DNA of 64,000 bases from Spirochaetales bacterium. GTDB lineage: Bacteria; Spirochaetota; Spirochaetia; SZUA-6; JAFGRV01. The stretch lies in the NCBI GenBank assembly GCA_016930085.1, contig JAFGHO010000069.1, forward strand, positions 1 through 64,000, given 5' to 3'. The notes under the pieces were generated by a model, which worked only from the letters and a program-made list of their open reading frames with translations, was not told the DNA's origin and searched no databases. The translations under genes and the position numbers were made by a program. This document shows, in pieces, positions 7,965-17,851 of this stretch (its first letter is position 1; each line of letters opens with the position of its first letter).

Positions 7965-10475
7965 CTAACTCGATATCTTCTCGAGTTCTTCCATACTGTC
8001 GCTTTGCATAAGCTTCTTTTTTGCCCGAAATACGATCTTATCGTTTTTTATATCGATAATAATGGTACTGCCGCTTTGGAATCTTCCTTTGAGCATTTCA
8101 ACCGAGAGGGGGTCTTCAATATATTTCTGTATCGTTCGCCGCAATGGGCGGGCTCCGTATTTTTCGTCAAAGCCGACGGCTATGATAAACTCTTTCGCTT
8201 TCTTCTTGATCTGCAGCGCGATATCCTGCGGCGCAAGCCGTTCCTCGAGTTCTCCGATGAGAAGATCGAGTATCTTGGAAATATGATCCTTGCTCAGGGC
8301 ATGGAACACAACGGTTTCATCCACCCTGTTGAGAAACTCCGGATTGAATATCTTGCGGAGTTCACTCATGGCGGATGTTTTCATTTCATTAAAGCCCATG
8401 ATACCGCTTTTACCGTCGGCATGAAATCCGAGAAAGGTATCCTTGTTGATTTCACGCGTCCCGACATTCGAGGTCATGATCAGGACCGTATTCCGAAAGG
8501 ACACCGTGTGTCCGAGATTGTCCTGAAGCTGCCCCTCTTCGAGTACCTGCAGCAGAAGATTGAACACATCACGGTGTGCCTTTTCGATCTCATCGAGGAG
8601 AATGACGCTGTAGGGTCTGCGCCGGATTTTTTCGGTCAGAAGTCCGCCCTCTTCGTATCCGATATAGCCGGGCGGGGCGCCGACAAGACGTGATACATTG
8701 TGTTTTTCCATGAAATCCGACATATCGAGTCTGATCAACGCATCTTCGTTGCCGAAGAGAAATCCAGCGAGTTGTTTTGCCAGATATGTCTTTCCGACCC
8801 CGGTCGGGCCCAAAAAGATAAAGGAACCCCGTGGCCGTTTCGGTGAACTGAGTCCCGTCCGGGACCGCCGTATCGCCGAGGCGATCACCTTGATCGCTTC
8901 ATCCTGGCCCACGATGGATTGATGAAGCTCCTCTTCGATCTGGAGAAGCTTTTCGGACTCACTCTGCGCGATTCGGATAAGGGGAATTCCCGTCATGCCG
9001 GATATGATCCGCTGGATATCCTCGACATCCACGATATTTTCCTCATTTTTGAGGGTATTCTCCCATTCCTCCTTGAGTTGCTCCAGTTCTTCCCGTTTTT
9101 GTTTTACCCTGTCCCTGATGGCAGCGGCCTCCTCGTATTTCTGATTATTCACGAGACGTGTTTTTTCTGTAACAAGCCGCTGAACCTCCTGTTCGAGATC
9201 CGCGATTTTCTTGGGTTTGACGCTGTTGTTGATCCGTTTCTGCGAACCGGCCTCATCGATAAGGTCGATCGCCTTATCCGGGAGGAATCGTTCGGTAATG
9301 TAACGGTGAGAAAGAATCGAAGAGGCTTCAAGAGCGTCATATGTATAGGTGACATGGTGGTGTTCTTCGTAGCGGTTCTTAATACCGGTCAGAATCTCTA
9401 TCGTTTCTTCAACAGATGGTTCGTCGACATAAATCGACTGGAATCTCCGTTCGAGCGCCGCATCCCGTTCGATATATTTTTTATACTCGTTGAGTGTTGT
9501 TGCACCGATACACTGAAGTTCTCCCCGCGACAAGGCGGGTTTGAGCATATTCGAGGCATCGATCGCCCCTTCCGCCCCTCCTGCGCCGATAATCGTATGC
9601 AATTCATCGATAAAGAGAATGACATTGCTTGCCGTCACAATCTCCCGCATGACACGTTTGAGTCTTTCTTCGAACTCCCCCCGGTACTTTGTCCCGGCGA
9701 CAAGCGACGCCAGATCAAGCACAACGACTCGCTTGTCGAAGAGGACTTCCGGAGCCGTTCCTTCGATAATTCTCTGAGCGAGGCCTTCGACGATCGCCGT
9801 TTTCCCGACGCCCGGTTCACCGATAAGGACGGGATTGTTCTTTGTTCTTCGCGCGAGAATCTGTATCACACGCTGGATTTCCTTTTCCCTGCCGATAACC
9901 GGATCGAGCGCGCCTTCCCTCGCGAGGGAGGTGAGATCACGGGAAAATTCGTTCAGCGTCGGTGTCGTTTTCCTGGCCATTGTGCTTTGGGGTTTTTTCT
10001 TGTATGTGCTGAAATTTCTAACACCGCCCGGACCGTTTATCTGGAATATCGCTTCCCTGAGATTATTTATCGTTATACGTTTTTGTGTGAGATACTTATT
10101 CGTCAGGCTTCCCGGTTCTTTTGCCGCGGCTAAAAGAAGATGTTCAGTGCCGATATATTCATGGCCGAGGTTATGCGCTTCTTCCGAAGAATCCTCAAGA
10201 ACGTGTCTCAGCCGGTTTGACGGTTTTAATTCGCCGGTAACGACCGTCGAATGTTCACCTTTCGGTATTTTCTGCTCGATATCAAAAATCATCTCCGCGA
10301 TATTGACATTGATCCGTTTCAGTGCCTTAACCGCAACACCTTCACCGTCCCTCAACAGTGCAAGAACGATATGTTCCGGTTGAATTCTTTCGGAATTCAC
10401 TTTTTTCGCTTCTTCGGGTGCAAGGAGTGTCAGCACCCGCTGGGCCCGCTGGGTCAGACCTTTGAACTTAAACAT
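7965..10475 (-). CDS. clpC: ClpC, AAA+ unfoldase of the Clp protease
   Basis: An 836-residue HSP100 protein that unfolds substrates for ClpP. In order: N-terminal Clp-repeat domain (residues 1-145, two repeats, [10 protein letters not shown] and GTEHLLLAA), AAA module 1 with Walker A GEPGVGKT (219-226) and Walker [10 protein letters not shown], a UVR-containing middle region ([20 protein letters not shown]), AAA module 2 with GPTGVGKT and [11 protein letters not shown], and the C-terminal small domain. The UVR middle domain marks it as ClpC rather than ClpA or ClpB. It is the third gene of mcsA-mcsB-clpC, the arrangement known from Firmicutes, where McsB phosphoarginine tags feed ClpCP. A GAGGGGGG ribosome site precedes the ATG. 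clpP is not in the window. Confidence 0.95.
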   Translation of the reverse strand: MFKFKGLTQRAQRVLTLLAPEEAKKVNSERIQPEHIVLALLRDGEGVAVKALKRINVNIAEMIFDIEQKIPKGEHSTVVTGELKPSNRLRHVLEDSSEEAHNLGHEYIGTEHLLLAAAKEPGSLTNKYLTQKRITINNLREAIFQINGPGGVRNFSTYKKKPQSTMARKTTPTLNEFSRDLTSLAREGALDPVIGREKEIQRVIQILARRTKNNPVLIGEPGVGKTAIVEGLAQRIIEGTAPEVLFDKRVVVLDLASLVAGTKYRGEFEERLKRVMREIVTASNVILFIDELHTIIGAGGAEGAIDASNMLKPALSRGELQCIGATTLNEYKKYIERDAALERRFQSIYVDEPSVEETIEILTGIKNRYEEHHHVTYTYDALEASSILSHRYITERFLPDKAIDLIDEAGSQKRINNSVKPKKIADLEQEVQRLVTEKTRLVNNQKYEEAAAIRDRVKQKREELEQLKEEWENTLKNEENIVDVEDIQRIISGMTGIPLIRIAQSESEKLLQIEEELHQSIVGQDEAIKVIASAIRRSRTGLSSPKRPRGSFIFLGPTGVGKTYLAKQLAGFLFGNEDALIRLDMSDFMEKHNVSRLVGAPPGYIGYEEGGLLTEKIRRRPYSVILLDEIEKAHRDVFNLLLQVLEEGQLQDNLGHTVSFRNTVLIMTSNVGTREINKDTFLGFHADGKSGIMGFNEMKTSAMSELRKIFNPEFLNRVDETVVFHALSKDHISKILDLLIGELEERLAPQDIALQIKKKAKEFIIAVGFDEKYGARPLRRTIQKYIEDPLSVEMLKGRFQSGSTIIIDIKNDKIVFRAKKKLMQSDSMEELEKISS

Positions 10476-10557
10476 ATTCCCCCCTCTATCGCTGCTCCTT
10501 CTACCGGTCCGTTAATCCTGGCGGCCGGCAACATCATGAACACCATGATCATTCTCC

Positions 10558-11610
10558 CTATAAAATATCACGAATGATATTGGCTCTTAAAGTATCGGAA
10601 ATCTCCGCATTTCCATTGATCCCCACATTACTCATCTTTTCAATATGCGATTCCTGTATCAGAAAAAAAAGTGCGGTCACTGCCTCGAGCGTCACCTCGT
10701 CGACAAGATCCATACATATTCCCATTCGAATGAGGGAAAGGGCTTCTATTGCCTCCTTGAGAGGTATCATCCTGCAATATCTGAGTATCGCGAGGGCTTT
10801 TTTCACCTTGACGCCAATCTCCCTCTTTTTGTTCATATACAGGGCTTCCCTGGTTTTTCTTTCCAGACTGATTAATGGAACGAGCAACTCATTGATATAA
10901 TTGATTATCTCCTCTTCCTTATATCCGATAGAAAACCTGTTCGAAATCTGAAAAATCGTCCCGGGAGAATGATTCCATAAATCGCCGAATGATTTCACGC
11001 AAAAACCCTTTTTCACAATCAGATTGAGTGTTTCGTCAAGCAATGAGGCGAGTTCCAGGGCGGGAAGATGAATCAGCACGGACACCCGCATCCCCGTTCC
11101 GAGGTTACTGAAACCGGCCGTCAGATACCCCCATTCGATATTGACCGCGTACTGCAAATGGTTCTCGAGCAGTCCGTCAATTTCATTGATCCGGTTAAAA
11201 GCCTCATCGAGGACAAGCCCCCCCTTGATACATGATAATCTCAGATGATCTTCCTCACAGATCATACCGCTTACTTCACCGTCATTACACAGGGCGACAA
11301 TCCTGTTTCCCGTTTCGCAATAGTTCCGCGTGATAATGCATCGCTCAAGCAATACTTTCTTTTCAACAGGTTTCAACTCATCAAGATATAATATCGTAAA
11401 ATTCGAGCTTTCCGGCAACTTCCCGAATGCGGTGATAATTTTCGTATGTACCGTTTTTTCTTCTTTTTGAGAGAGCGCCCCCGGGAAAGGATAATCATTC
11501 AAATTTCTGGCAATCCGTACACGCGTCGAGAGGACAACATCATTCTCCGGTCCCCCTTGATAAAACCATCCGGCTTTTGTCATTATTTCATTGAACTCAC
11601 TCATTTTCAT
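10558..11610 (-). CDS. mcsB: McsB-like protein arginine kinase
   Basis: A 350-residue member of the phosphagen/guanidino kinase fold. In Firmicutes McsB phosphorylates arginines on misfolded proteins to target them to ClpCP. The nucleotide-binding start VVLSTRVRIARNLNDYPFP, the EED of CEEDHLRL (E119, E120, D121) and GTIFQISNRFSIG are conserved. The segment that reads YLTSCPTNVGTG in Bacillus McsB (from memory) is YLTAGFSNLGTG here, so the catalytic Cys is Gly166. The C-terminal phosphoarginine-sensing segment (RDIRRA in Bacillus) reads SDTLRA, also partly lost. It overlaps mcsA by four bases (ATGA). The enzyme may be altered, inactive or a scaffold. Confidence 0.85.
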   Translation of the reverse strand: MKMSEFNEIMTKAGWFYQGGPENDVVLSTRVRIARNLNDYPFPGALSQKEEKTVHTKIITAFGKLPESSNFTILYLDELKPVEKKVLLERCIITRNYCETGNRIVALCNDGEVSGMICEEDHLRLSCIKGGLVLDEAFNRINEIDGLLENHLQYAVNIEWGYLTAGFSNLGTGMRVSVLIHLPALELASLLDETLNLIVKKGFCVKSFGDLWNHSPGTIFQISNRFSIGYKEEEIINYINELLVPLISLERKTREALYMNKKREIGVKVKKALAILRYCRMIPLKEAIEALSLIRMGICMDLVDEVTLEAVTALFFLIQESHIEKMSNVGINGNAEISDTLRANIIRDIL

Positions 11611-12110
11611 TCCCGCCCTGTATCCTGAAAACTCATTATACGGTCCCTCAATTCAGCCGCCTTCTCATAATCCTCGTTGCGTACCGCGATTTTTAATTTT
11701 TCCTTGAGCTCCCTGATGTCGAACAGATACCGTTTCATTAATAGAAGCCGTTCCGGGTATTTCCCGTGATGGCGGGTATGCCCGTAACACTGTTTTAATT
11801 TTCTTCGTATTTCCTTTTGATATACCGAATAACAGGAGCTGCACCCGCATTTCTGGTCTTTTAGAATTTCACCGAGTCCCTTCCCGCAAACGGGACAACG
11901 CTTTTCCTTGAAAAAACTCTTTTTCAACGCCGCCTCAAAAACGCCGCTTAAAAGGTTGGAAATACTTATTTCTTTCTCATCGCCCTTTTTTCCCATAATC
12001 CCGGTCACGAGGGCACAGGATTCACAGATTGCGAAATGCCGTTTATTGTTGTCGGTAACAAAATGTATCTGAATCGTTGCCCTGTTTTTATTACATATTT
12101 CACATTTCAT
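11607..12110 (-). CDS. mcsA: McsA, zinc-binding activator of McsB
   Basis: A 167-residue protein with pairs of cysteines typical of McsA: CEIC (3-6), CESC (29-32), CPVC (72-75) and a CGCSSC group near 88-93, expected to bind zinc. The C-terminal UVR domain (NEDYEKAAELRDRIMSF) is the part that contacts ClpC in relatives. In Firmicutes McsA activates McsB and acts as an adaptor in heat and oxidative stress. It is the first gene of the operon and no CtsR repressor gene precedes it. The ribosome site AAAGGAAAG lies upstream. Cytoplasmic. Confidence 0.88.
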   Translation of the reverse strand: MKCEICNKNRATIQIHFVTDNNKRHFAICESCALVTGIMGKKGDEKEISISNLLSGVFEAALKKSFFKEKRCPVCGKGLGEILKDQKCGCSSCYSVYQKEIRRKLKQCYGHTRHHGKYPERLLLMKRYLFDIRELKEKLKIAVRNEDYEKAAELRDRIMSFQDTGRE

Positions 12111-12147
12111 AAAATAGATACTTTCCTTTATCGATATATTGTTGTCA

Positions 12148-12210
12148 CCGGGGATTATCCGTCTTCAAACAAGCCCCGGAATACCTTACATTTTATATAA
12201 TAGTATACCA
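12148..12210 (-). promoter_or_regulatory. mcsA operon promoter and leader hairpin
   Basis: An extended -10 promoter, TGGTATACT (12210-12202 on the minus strand), lies about 92 bases ahead of mcsA; the matching -35 (TTTCAT at 17 bp) is weak, as is usual for extended -10 sites. In the leader CCGGGG and CCCCGG (12148-12153 and 12174-12179) form a perfect 6-bp inverted repeat with a 20-base loop. No CIRCE sequence or direct heptad repeat of the CtsR type was found. The rest of the 250-base gap (12111-12360) holds an A-run and no gene. Confidence 0.45.
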
Positions 12211-12360
12211 TATTTGAGCGGAAGATGAAATAGAATAAAAAAAAAAATACATAATATATCTTTTTTGGTTATTTTAGCCCGAAAAACGTCACATGAGGGC
12301 GTCACAATAAAAATGATCGGAAGAAGCGTAAAAACGCTGCCTGCAACCGGTATATTCCTT

Positions 12361-13863
12361 TCAATACCTTCGTATGACTTCGAGCGGTTTGATCCTGCCT
12401 GCCTCTCTGGCGGGCCGGTAAGCGGCGAGCGTGGAAAGCAATAACGTTACAAAACAGACGGCAAATATCTCGATAATGGAAATATTGATCGGTATTCTTT
12501 CCAGATAAAAATCGGTGTTAAAAATCACAAAGGCTTCGGCAGTATCGATCGAAACAAACGGGGAAATGATGATATGATATATAGCGAGAAACCGGTTGAC
12601 GATCCATTCAATACCCCCGATCACTTCATTGATGTTGAGCGCGATGAGGAGTCCGACGGCCAACCCGACGATCGTGCCGATACAACCCGTCAACGTACCG
12701 ACGGCGAGAAAAGAAAAGGTAATCGTCCTTGGCGAAACGCCCATACTTTTCAAAATCGCGATTTCCTGGGTTTTCTCCATCACGATCATGACAATCGACG
12801 AATAAACATTCACCGAAGCGACCAGAATGATGAGAATCATGATAAAAACCAGAAGCGCCTTTGTAATAGAAAAAGACCGGTATTGATTCTCCTGCATTTG
12901 ATACCAGGACCTTATCGTGGAAAAGGACATTTTATTATTTGATATAATAGTGTCTATATCCTCCATGATCCTGTTCAAACCGGAAAAAGGATCGTCCACC
13001 TTGATCCCGATGTATTGTTCCGACTGCATTTCGCCGAATATAAGTTTCCCGGCGCTTTCGGAAACATAGGCGAGGACTTTATCGATATCCTGATATCCTG
13101 TGGTAACGAGACCGGCGACGATGCACCGTGTCGATTTGATCACAATGTTTGAGTGGAAATCCGTATGAGAGAGAACGAAGACCTGGTCCCCCACGCTCAC
13201 GTGAAGGGTGTCCGCCAGACTCTGTGCGAGGAGAATCGGATAAAACCTCAAAGCGGAGAACAGCCGTGCGAGTTTCTCCGGTATCGGGCCATCCGTCTCC
13301 TCTTTGAGAACGTATACTCCCCGAGCATCATCGAACCGGTAGGCGGAAAGAAATAACCGCTGTTTTTCCGGATCGATGCCTTTGAACACACGCCGCCGCA
13401 CGATGTCTTCGTTAATAATACAAGGAACCGGCCCCAGGTCGAATCTGCCTTCAGTGACATCGAGATATTCCCGCAAGCCGGCATCATCTGAGTACAGTGT
13501 TTCCGGTATCGCCCTCAGGGTGACCCCGCCGATGTCGTCTTTGGACCGGACCAGGGCAAATCCGCTTCGTTCGATAAAAGCGACCGATACCCCGTCAATA
13601 TGCCGAATCTCTTCGGCGATAGCGGCGAGCCTCTCCTCCGAGGCGTTTCTGACGGACAGTTGCAGATGACAGGTGGTAATTTCGATAAGCCGCCGCGTGA
13701 TCCCTTCAATCATACCGTTCGTCATGACAATAACGACAAGAAGCGGAATGATGCTCAAACCGATCCCCAAAATCGCACCGCGCAACTGCTGCGGTATTTT
13801 CCTTGTTCTGCCCTGTTGTATCGATCCCCTCAGACCGAGAAATAAAAAAAGCGGAAGTTTCAT
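12361..13863 (-). CDS. LolC/LolE-family ABC permease
   Basis: A 500-residue inner-membrane permease of the lipoprotein-releasing (LolCE/FtsX-MacB) type. A first membrane helix (about 30-50, GLSIIPLLVVIVMTNGM) is followed by a long periplasmic domain (about 55-320) and three C-terminal helices (about 325-470) containing the FtsX-like segment EKTQEIAILKSMGVSPRTI. With the ATPase and the second permease of this operon it should extract lipoproteins from the inner membrane for delivery to the outer membrane. It overlaps the ATPase gene by four bases. It is longer than typical LolC/E (about 400-415). Which permease corresponds to LolC and which to LolE cannot be told. Confidence 0.78.
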   Translation of the reverse strand: MKLPLFLFLGLRGSIQQGRTRKIPQQLRGAILGIGLSIIPLLVVIVMTNGMIEGITRRLIEITTCHLQLSVRNASEERLAAIAEEIRHIDGVSVAFIERSGFALVRSKDDIGGVTLRAIPETLYSDDAGLREYLDVTEGRFDLGPVPCIINEDIVRRRVFKGIDPEKQRLFLSAYRFDDARGVYVLKEETDGPIPEKLARLFSALRFYPILLAQSLADTLHVSVGDQVFVLSHTDFHSNIVIKSTRCIVAGLVTTGYQDIDKVLAYVSESAGKLIFGEMQSEQYIGIKVDDPFSGLNRIMEDIDTIISNNKMSFSTIRSWYQMQENQYRSFSITKALLVFIMILIILVASVNVYSSIVMIVMEKTQEIAILKSMGVSPRTITFSFLAVGTLTGCIGTIVGLAVGLLIALNINEVIGGIEWIVNRFLAIYHIIISPFVSIDTAEAFVIFNTDFYLERIPINISIIEIFAVCFVTLLLSTLAAYRPAREAGRIKPLEVIRRY

Positions 13864-14534
13864 CGTTCGACCAGAACCCCGTGTTCTATCGCATAATGCC
13901 TATTGCCTCGACCCTTCATGGCAATATCATGTGTTGCGAGCAGCATCGATTTTTGATACCGCTCGACAAGTTCAAAAAGGATATTCCGGACGATCGACGA
14001 GTTTTTTTCATCCAGGTTGCCGGTAGGCTCGTCGGCGATGATAATGGGAGGATCGTTCATCAGCGCCCGTGCGACGGCTACGCGCTGCCGTTCCCCGCCT
14101 GAAAGCTCGACAAGATAATGATCCTTTCTGTTCCATAACCCCACTTCATCAAGAAGCATTTCAGCCCGCTCCTTTGCTTTGCTTAGCGGTATACCCGTGA
14201 TAAAAGCGGGCATCATCACATTTTCAAGCGCATTGAAATCTTTGAGAAGAAAATGAAACTGGAAGATAAACCCTATCGTCCGCTGCCTGAAGGTGGTAAT
14301 CTCTTCTTCGGTAAGGGCGGTAATATCAATCCCACCCACAACGATCCGACCTGCGGTGGGGGTATCGATACCGCCGACGAGATTGAGAAGGGTACTTTTC
14401 CCCGACCCGCTTTCCCCGGTAATGAGGATTGTCGTTCCGGGGGAGACGGTGAGATCGATCTTTTTTAATACCTCGATTGTCTCTCTTCCAATCCGATAGA
14501 TCTTTTTTATTGAATCAATGACAAGTACGTCCAT
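13860..14534 (-). CDS. lolD: LolD-type ABC transporter ATPase
   Basis: A 224-residue ATPase of the LolD/MacB/FtsE class. Walker A is GESGSGKST (40-48), the signature is [15 protein letters not shown], and Walker B is [18 protein letters not shown], the TGNLD form typical of this class. It powers the two flanking permeases. The gene lies between them, overlapping the downstream permease by four bases and starting 21 bases after the upstream one. Cytoplasmic face of the inner membrane. Confidence 0.88.
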   Translation of the reverse strand: MDVLVIDSIKKIYRIGRETIEVLKKIDLTVSPGTTILITGESGSGKSTLLNLVGGIDTPTAGRIVVGGIDITALTEEEITTFRQRTIGFIFQFHFLLKDFNALENVMMPAFITGIPLSKAKERAEMLLDEVGLWNRKDHYLVELSGGERQRVAVARALMNDPPIIIADEPTGNLDEKNSSIVRNILFELVERYQKSMLLATHDIAMKGRGNRHYAIEHGVLVER

Positions 14535-14555
14535 ACACCACCCTTTTTCGGCACT

Positions 14556-15845
14556 CTATTCATATCTCAAAATCTCGGCCGGCTTGATTGAGACGACCTT
14601 CCCGGATGCAAACCATGCGGCGGCCGTCGAACTCAACATGGAAAAAAAACAAATAAAAAGGGTTTCGGGTAATAAAACCCGTACCGGGACCTGTTTAATA
14701 TAAAATACGTCAGGCGAAAAGATTGAAACACGTTGAAATCTGAGGTCGGGAAGGAAAAATGAAAGCAATTTTTCGAGATTCGCAAAGACGATATCATTGA
14801 TGAGGAACTCGGTCAATCGAAAAAGCTCATTGATATTATGGGTGACCACAAGGCCCAGAATCACCCCGACCAGACATCCTGATATACCGATAAGAAATCC
14901 TTCAAAAATAAATATATTTCTCACCCCCCCCGGTGAAGCCCCGAGTGCCTTGAAAACGGCGATCTCCTCCTTTCGTTCGAATACGGAGCGTTTGAGTGAA
15001 TGAAAAATATTGAAACCCACAACGATAAATATGAGACCGATAAGCAGCATCATGAGGATTTTTTCCATCAGGAGGGCGTTGAAAAAGGTCTTGTTGAACT
15101 CCCGCCATGAGCGGACAACGTACGGAGTACCTTCCAGAATCTTTTTTATTCTCATGACCGCTTCTCGATCGCCGAATCTGTTTTTCAGTTTGACCCCATA
15201 GATCAGCGAAGGATCTTTTCCGCCTTCGACGATACCGGAAGCGGTCTCGAGAGAAATAAACGCCCAATTTCTGTCGATTTCATGATACCACGTTTGAAAG
15301 GTTCCGGTCACATTCTTTTTCGACGACCAATTACCGGGAAAGGTCGTTATTGAAACCGAATCGCCCGGGTGAACACCGAGATGTGAGGCGAGCAAATAGC
15401 CGAGGAGTATCGTGTCCGGTTCCCCGATACTGGTTTCACCCGGTATCAGATTAAAATCGGTATCGAAACTCTCCTGAAAAGAAGGATCGATTTCATTTAT
15501 GTTCGCGGGAATTCCTCTCAGAATGCATGCCGCGTTCCCTTCGATCAATGCCTGGTGTTCAGAAAAGGGGATCAACGCTTCCACCTGGTCGATATCGCGA
15601 ATCATCTCCGTTTTCCTTTCGTCCATGACCGGTCCGCCCGAGATCTGTATATGAAATGAGCCGATGTTGATTAACGGTTCGATAAAACTCAACTGAAATC
15701 CGTTCATCACACCGATCACCGCCGTCAATGTCATGACGCCGACCGCAATGCCGGTGCTCGAGAGGACGGAAGAAGCAGTTCGTTTACTTTTTCTCTTTTC
15801 CTTGAAATACCTGAAGGCGACAAACAGTATAAAACGAATATTCAT
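14556..15845 (-). CDS. LolC/LolE-family ABC permease
   Basis: A 429-residue permease with the LolCE layout: cytosolic N-terminus (FILFVAFRYFKEKRKSKR), first helix (about 25-47), periplasmic domain (about 50-260), then three helices carrying ERKEEIAVFKALGASPGGV, the coupling segment for the ATPase. Its N-terminal region is closer to canonical LolC/E than that of the 500-residue permease. The start codon overlaps the stop of the upstream gene by four bases, implying coupled translation. Together with 12361-14534 it forms a complete lipoprotein-sorting transporter, consistent with the several lipoproteins encoded nearby. Confidence 0.82.
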   Translation of the reverse strand: MNIRFILFVAFRYFKEKRKSKRTASSVLSSTGIAVGVMTLTAVIGVMNGFQLSFIEPLINIGSFHIQISGGPVMDERKTEMIRDIDQVEALIPFSEHQALIEGNAACILRGIPANINEIDPSFQESFDTDFNLIPGETSIGEPDTILLGYLLASHLGVHPGDSVSITTFPGNWSSKKNVTGTFQTWYHEIDRNWAFISLETASGIVEGGKDPSLIYGVKLKNRFGDREAVMRIKKILEGTPYVVRSWREFNKTFFNALLMEKILMMLLIGLIFIVVGFNIFHSLKRSVFERKEEIAVFKALGASPGGVRNIFIFEGFLIGISGCLVGVILGLVVTHNINELFRLTEFLINDIVFANLEKLLSFFLPDLRFQRVSIFSPDVFYIKQVPVRVLLPETLFICFFSMLSSTAAAWFASGKVVSIKPAEILRYE

Positions 15846-16957
15846 TTATCGTCAATAAAGGTCCGCTCCCGAATAACCTTACCTCCGTCAATAAACTCTT
15901 CCTTCACTTTTTCTCCGTCATCGTAATGGATCCGTATCGCCAATTCACCCTTTCTGAACAATTCCTCCACATAGGATACTTCATCCGAATAAATCGTTTG
16001 TTTTTCGATAACACCTTTTCTATAATATTCTTCCCTGACAAGTTCATTCTTCGTGTTATAAGAAAAAATCCACTCCTCGAGGCCGTTACCACTCTTTCTC
16101 TCGGTTTTACTCTGGCGTCCTTCATTATCATAGGAATAGATAAGCTCCTCAACAACTTTATCTTTTTTTTTCACGACCTGTTTCCTCATTTTTCCCTCCT
16201 TATTGAAAAAAATAGTATAACTCAGTCCTTCAAGAAGGTCCTCTTCCTGCGTTTCAGTCAGAATCCCCTCTGTGCCGCTATAGGTCAGGATTTTTTTCCT
16301 GATCAGCTTATCATCCCGCCACACCTCGCTTCTATTAATCATCCCCGACGAATTGAACCACACGATTTTAATTTCATTGCCGCTTTCGAACACCTCGGAA
16401 ACAAGACGCCCCTCACCGTAGATGTATGAAGATACATCGGTGTTTCCGTCTTTCCGGGTACGCCTGACATTCCGCAATTTTCCCTTTTCCGAATACTCAT
16501 ATTCTTCATGATACAGAAGGCCGCCTTCCGGATCATACGTCTCCGAACGGTTCATGGTCTGGCCTTCGGAATAGAAGTAGCGCGTTTTTTGAACCATTGA
16601 TGCATCAGAGAAGACCTGTTCCTCCGTCGGCCGGCCTTTTCTGTCAAAGAGTTTTATCGTGTCGGTCTTGTTATCGATGAATGTTCTTTCTTCCCTGATG
16701 TTCATATTGTTGTAAAAGGCAAGTTCCCACCGCTTGACCTCTTTTTCCCCGGAAAAAAGACGACGTGTTTCCGTTTCACCCGACTTCTCAACTTCAAGAA
16801 TATAGGAGAACCCGGAAATATTCCGTTCATCTATTTCTTCAAATTTCATCCCGATATCATTCGAGCGGAAAAAGCGAATTTCTGCGGGGAAGGCGTTTCG
16901 GCAAAAAGTAAAAAGAAATATCGCGAGCCAGAATGGAAGCGCGAGATGTTTCCTCAC
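15842..16957 (-). CDS. exported protein with repeated strand motifs
   Basis: A 371-residue protein of unknown function with an N-terminal signal sequence (MRKHLALPFWLAIFLFTFC, then RNAFPAEI). The Cys at 19 could be a lipobox-like residue, but FTFC followed by Arg is a poor one. The mature part is built of short repeating units of the type Y-x-Y-x-x-x-G-x-L/K and E-E-x-x-x-D/K-G (for example YEYSEKGKLRNVRR, YIYGEGRLVSEV, YSYDNEGRQSKTE), reminiscent of YD/YwqK-like beta-repeat proteins. It lies between ftsY and the lol genes with four-base overlaps on both sides, so a periplasmic role linked to lipoprotein handling is possible but unproven. Confidence 0.55.
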   Translation of the reverse strand: MRKHLALPFWLAIFLFTFCRNAFPAEIRFFRSNDIGMKFEEIDERNISGFSYILEVEKSGETETRRLFSGEKEVKRWELAFYNNMNIREERTFIDNKTDTIKLFDRKGRPTEEQVFSDASMVQKTRYFYSEGQTMNRSETYDPEGGLLYHEEYEYSEKGKLRNVRRTRKDGNTDVSSYIYGEGRLVSEVFESGNEIKIVWFNSSGMINRSEVWRDDKLIRKKILTYSGTEGILTETQEEDLLEGLSYTIFFNKEGKMRKQVVKKKDKVVEELIYSYDNEGRQSKTERKSGNGLEEWIFSYNTKNELVREEYYRKGVIEKQTIYSDEVSYVEELFRKGELAIRIHYDDGEKVKEEFIDGGKVIRERTFIDDK

Positions 16958-17841
16958 CGTGCACTTTCTCCTATCAGTGAATCGAGATACACCCGTTTGT
17001 CGAACGGGATAAAATCATCGAGTTTTTCTCCGGTCCCCATAAACGAGAACGGAATACCGAGCGTATGAGAGATTGAAAGAACGATACCGCCTTTCGCCGT
17101 CGAGTCGTATTTTGCGAGAACAATCGTATCGATACCGATGGCCTCATTGAATGTCTCCGCCTGATTATACGCATTTTGTCCCGTTGTCGCATCGAGAACA
17201 AGCACTTTTCTATAATAGCCGTTTGCGATTTTCCCGCGAATTATCTTGTCGATTTTCTGGAGTTCCCTGACCAGCGACGCTTTGTTATGCATTCTCCCCG
17301 CGGTATCCGCCAGGACGAGTTCACTGCCGCTTGCATGCGCGTGTGTGATCGTATCGAAAATAACGGCACCGGGATCGGCGCCCTTTTCCTGACCGACAAC
17401 CTTCACATTGAGTCTCTCCGCATGAAGGGAAAGCTGCTCGATTGCCGCTGCCCGGAAAGTGTCCCCTGCGCTCAACAGGATCCCCCCGATATTATGGTGT
17501 TTCCGGTAATAATCCGTCATTTTTGCGATGGTGGTCGTTTTTCCCACCCCGTTGACACCAAGCACCAAATAAAAATTGAGTCTGTTTTTCTCCGGAACCA
17601 GTGAATAGACCTTGATATATGAGGCGATAATATCCCGGAGGGCCTCCCGCTGCTCCGGAACCGATTTCAGTTTTTCCTTTTTCACTTTTTCCCTGAGCCG
17701 GTCGATCACCTCCATTGCGACCCGCGGACCGATGTCGCCTGATATCAGAACCTCTTCGAGATCCTCACAAAGCGCATCAAAGTCTTTCCCGATACCGAGG
17801 GCCTTTTTTATTTTTTCTGCAAGACTCATTTTCTTTAGCAT
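16954..17841 (-). CDS. ftsY: FtsY, signal recognition particle receptor
   Basis: A 295-residue SRP GTPase that docks ribosome-SRP complexes at the membrane. The N-terminal four-helix N domain spans about 5-85. The G domain has P-loop GVNGVGKTTT (95-104), GDTFRAAAIEQL, DTAGRMHN and a G4 box AKYD in place of the usual TKLD, followed by STAKGG. The acidic A domain of long FtsY proteins is absent, as in many short forms. The ATG has GAGGAAA upstream. It starts 10 bases after the PEGA-protein gene in the prfB-to-lol operon, a sensible pairing of membrane-targeting functions. Confidence 0.93.
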   Translation of the reverse strand: MLKKMSLAEKIKKALGIGKDFDALCEDLEEVLISGDIGPRVAMEVIDRLREKVKKEKLKSVPEQREALRDIIASYIKVYSLVPEKNRLNFYLVLGVNGVGKTTTIAKMTDYYRKHHNIGGILLSAGDTFRAAAIEQLSLHAERLNVKVVGQEKGADPGAVIFDTITHAHASGSELVLADTAGRMHNKASLVRELQKIDKIIRGKIANGYYRKVLVLDATTGQNAYNQAETFNEAIGIDTIVLAKYDSTAKGGIVLSISHTLGIPFSFMGTGEKLDDFIPFDKRVYLDSLIGESAR

Positions 17842-17851
17842 GCCGGTTTCC

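Noticed and set aside
7959-8693. 244-codon open frame on the plus strand opposite the clpC 3' end
   Set aside because: Again antisense to clpC with no promoter, ribosome site or recognisable motif.
8919-10133. 404-codon open frame on the plus strand opposite clpC
   Set aside because: Antisense shadow of clpC, whose protein motifs are unambiguous; the antisense translation is not protein-like.
12111-12360. CtsR or HrcA operator ahead of mcsA
   Set aside because: No CIRCE inverted repeat (TTAGCACTC-type) and no CtsR heptad direct repeats were found in the leader.
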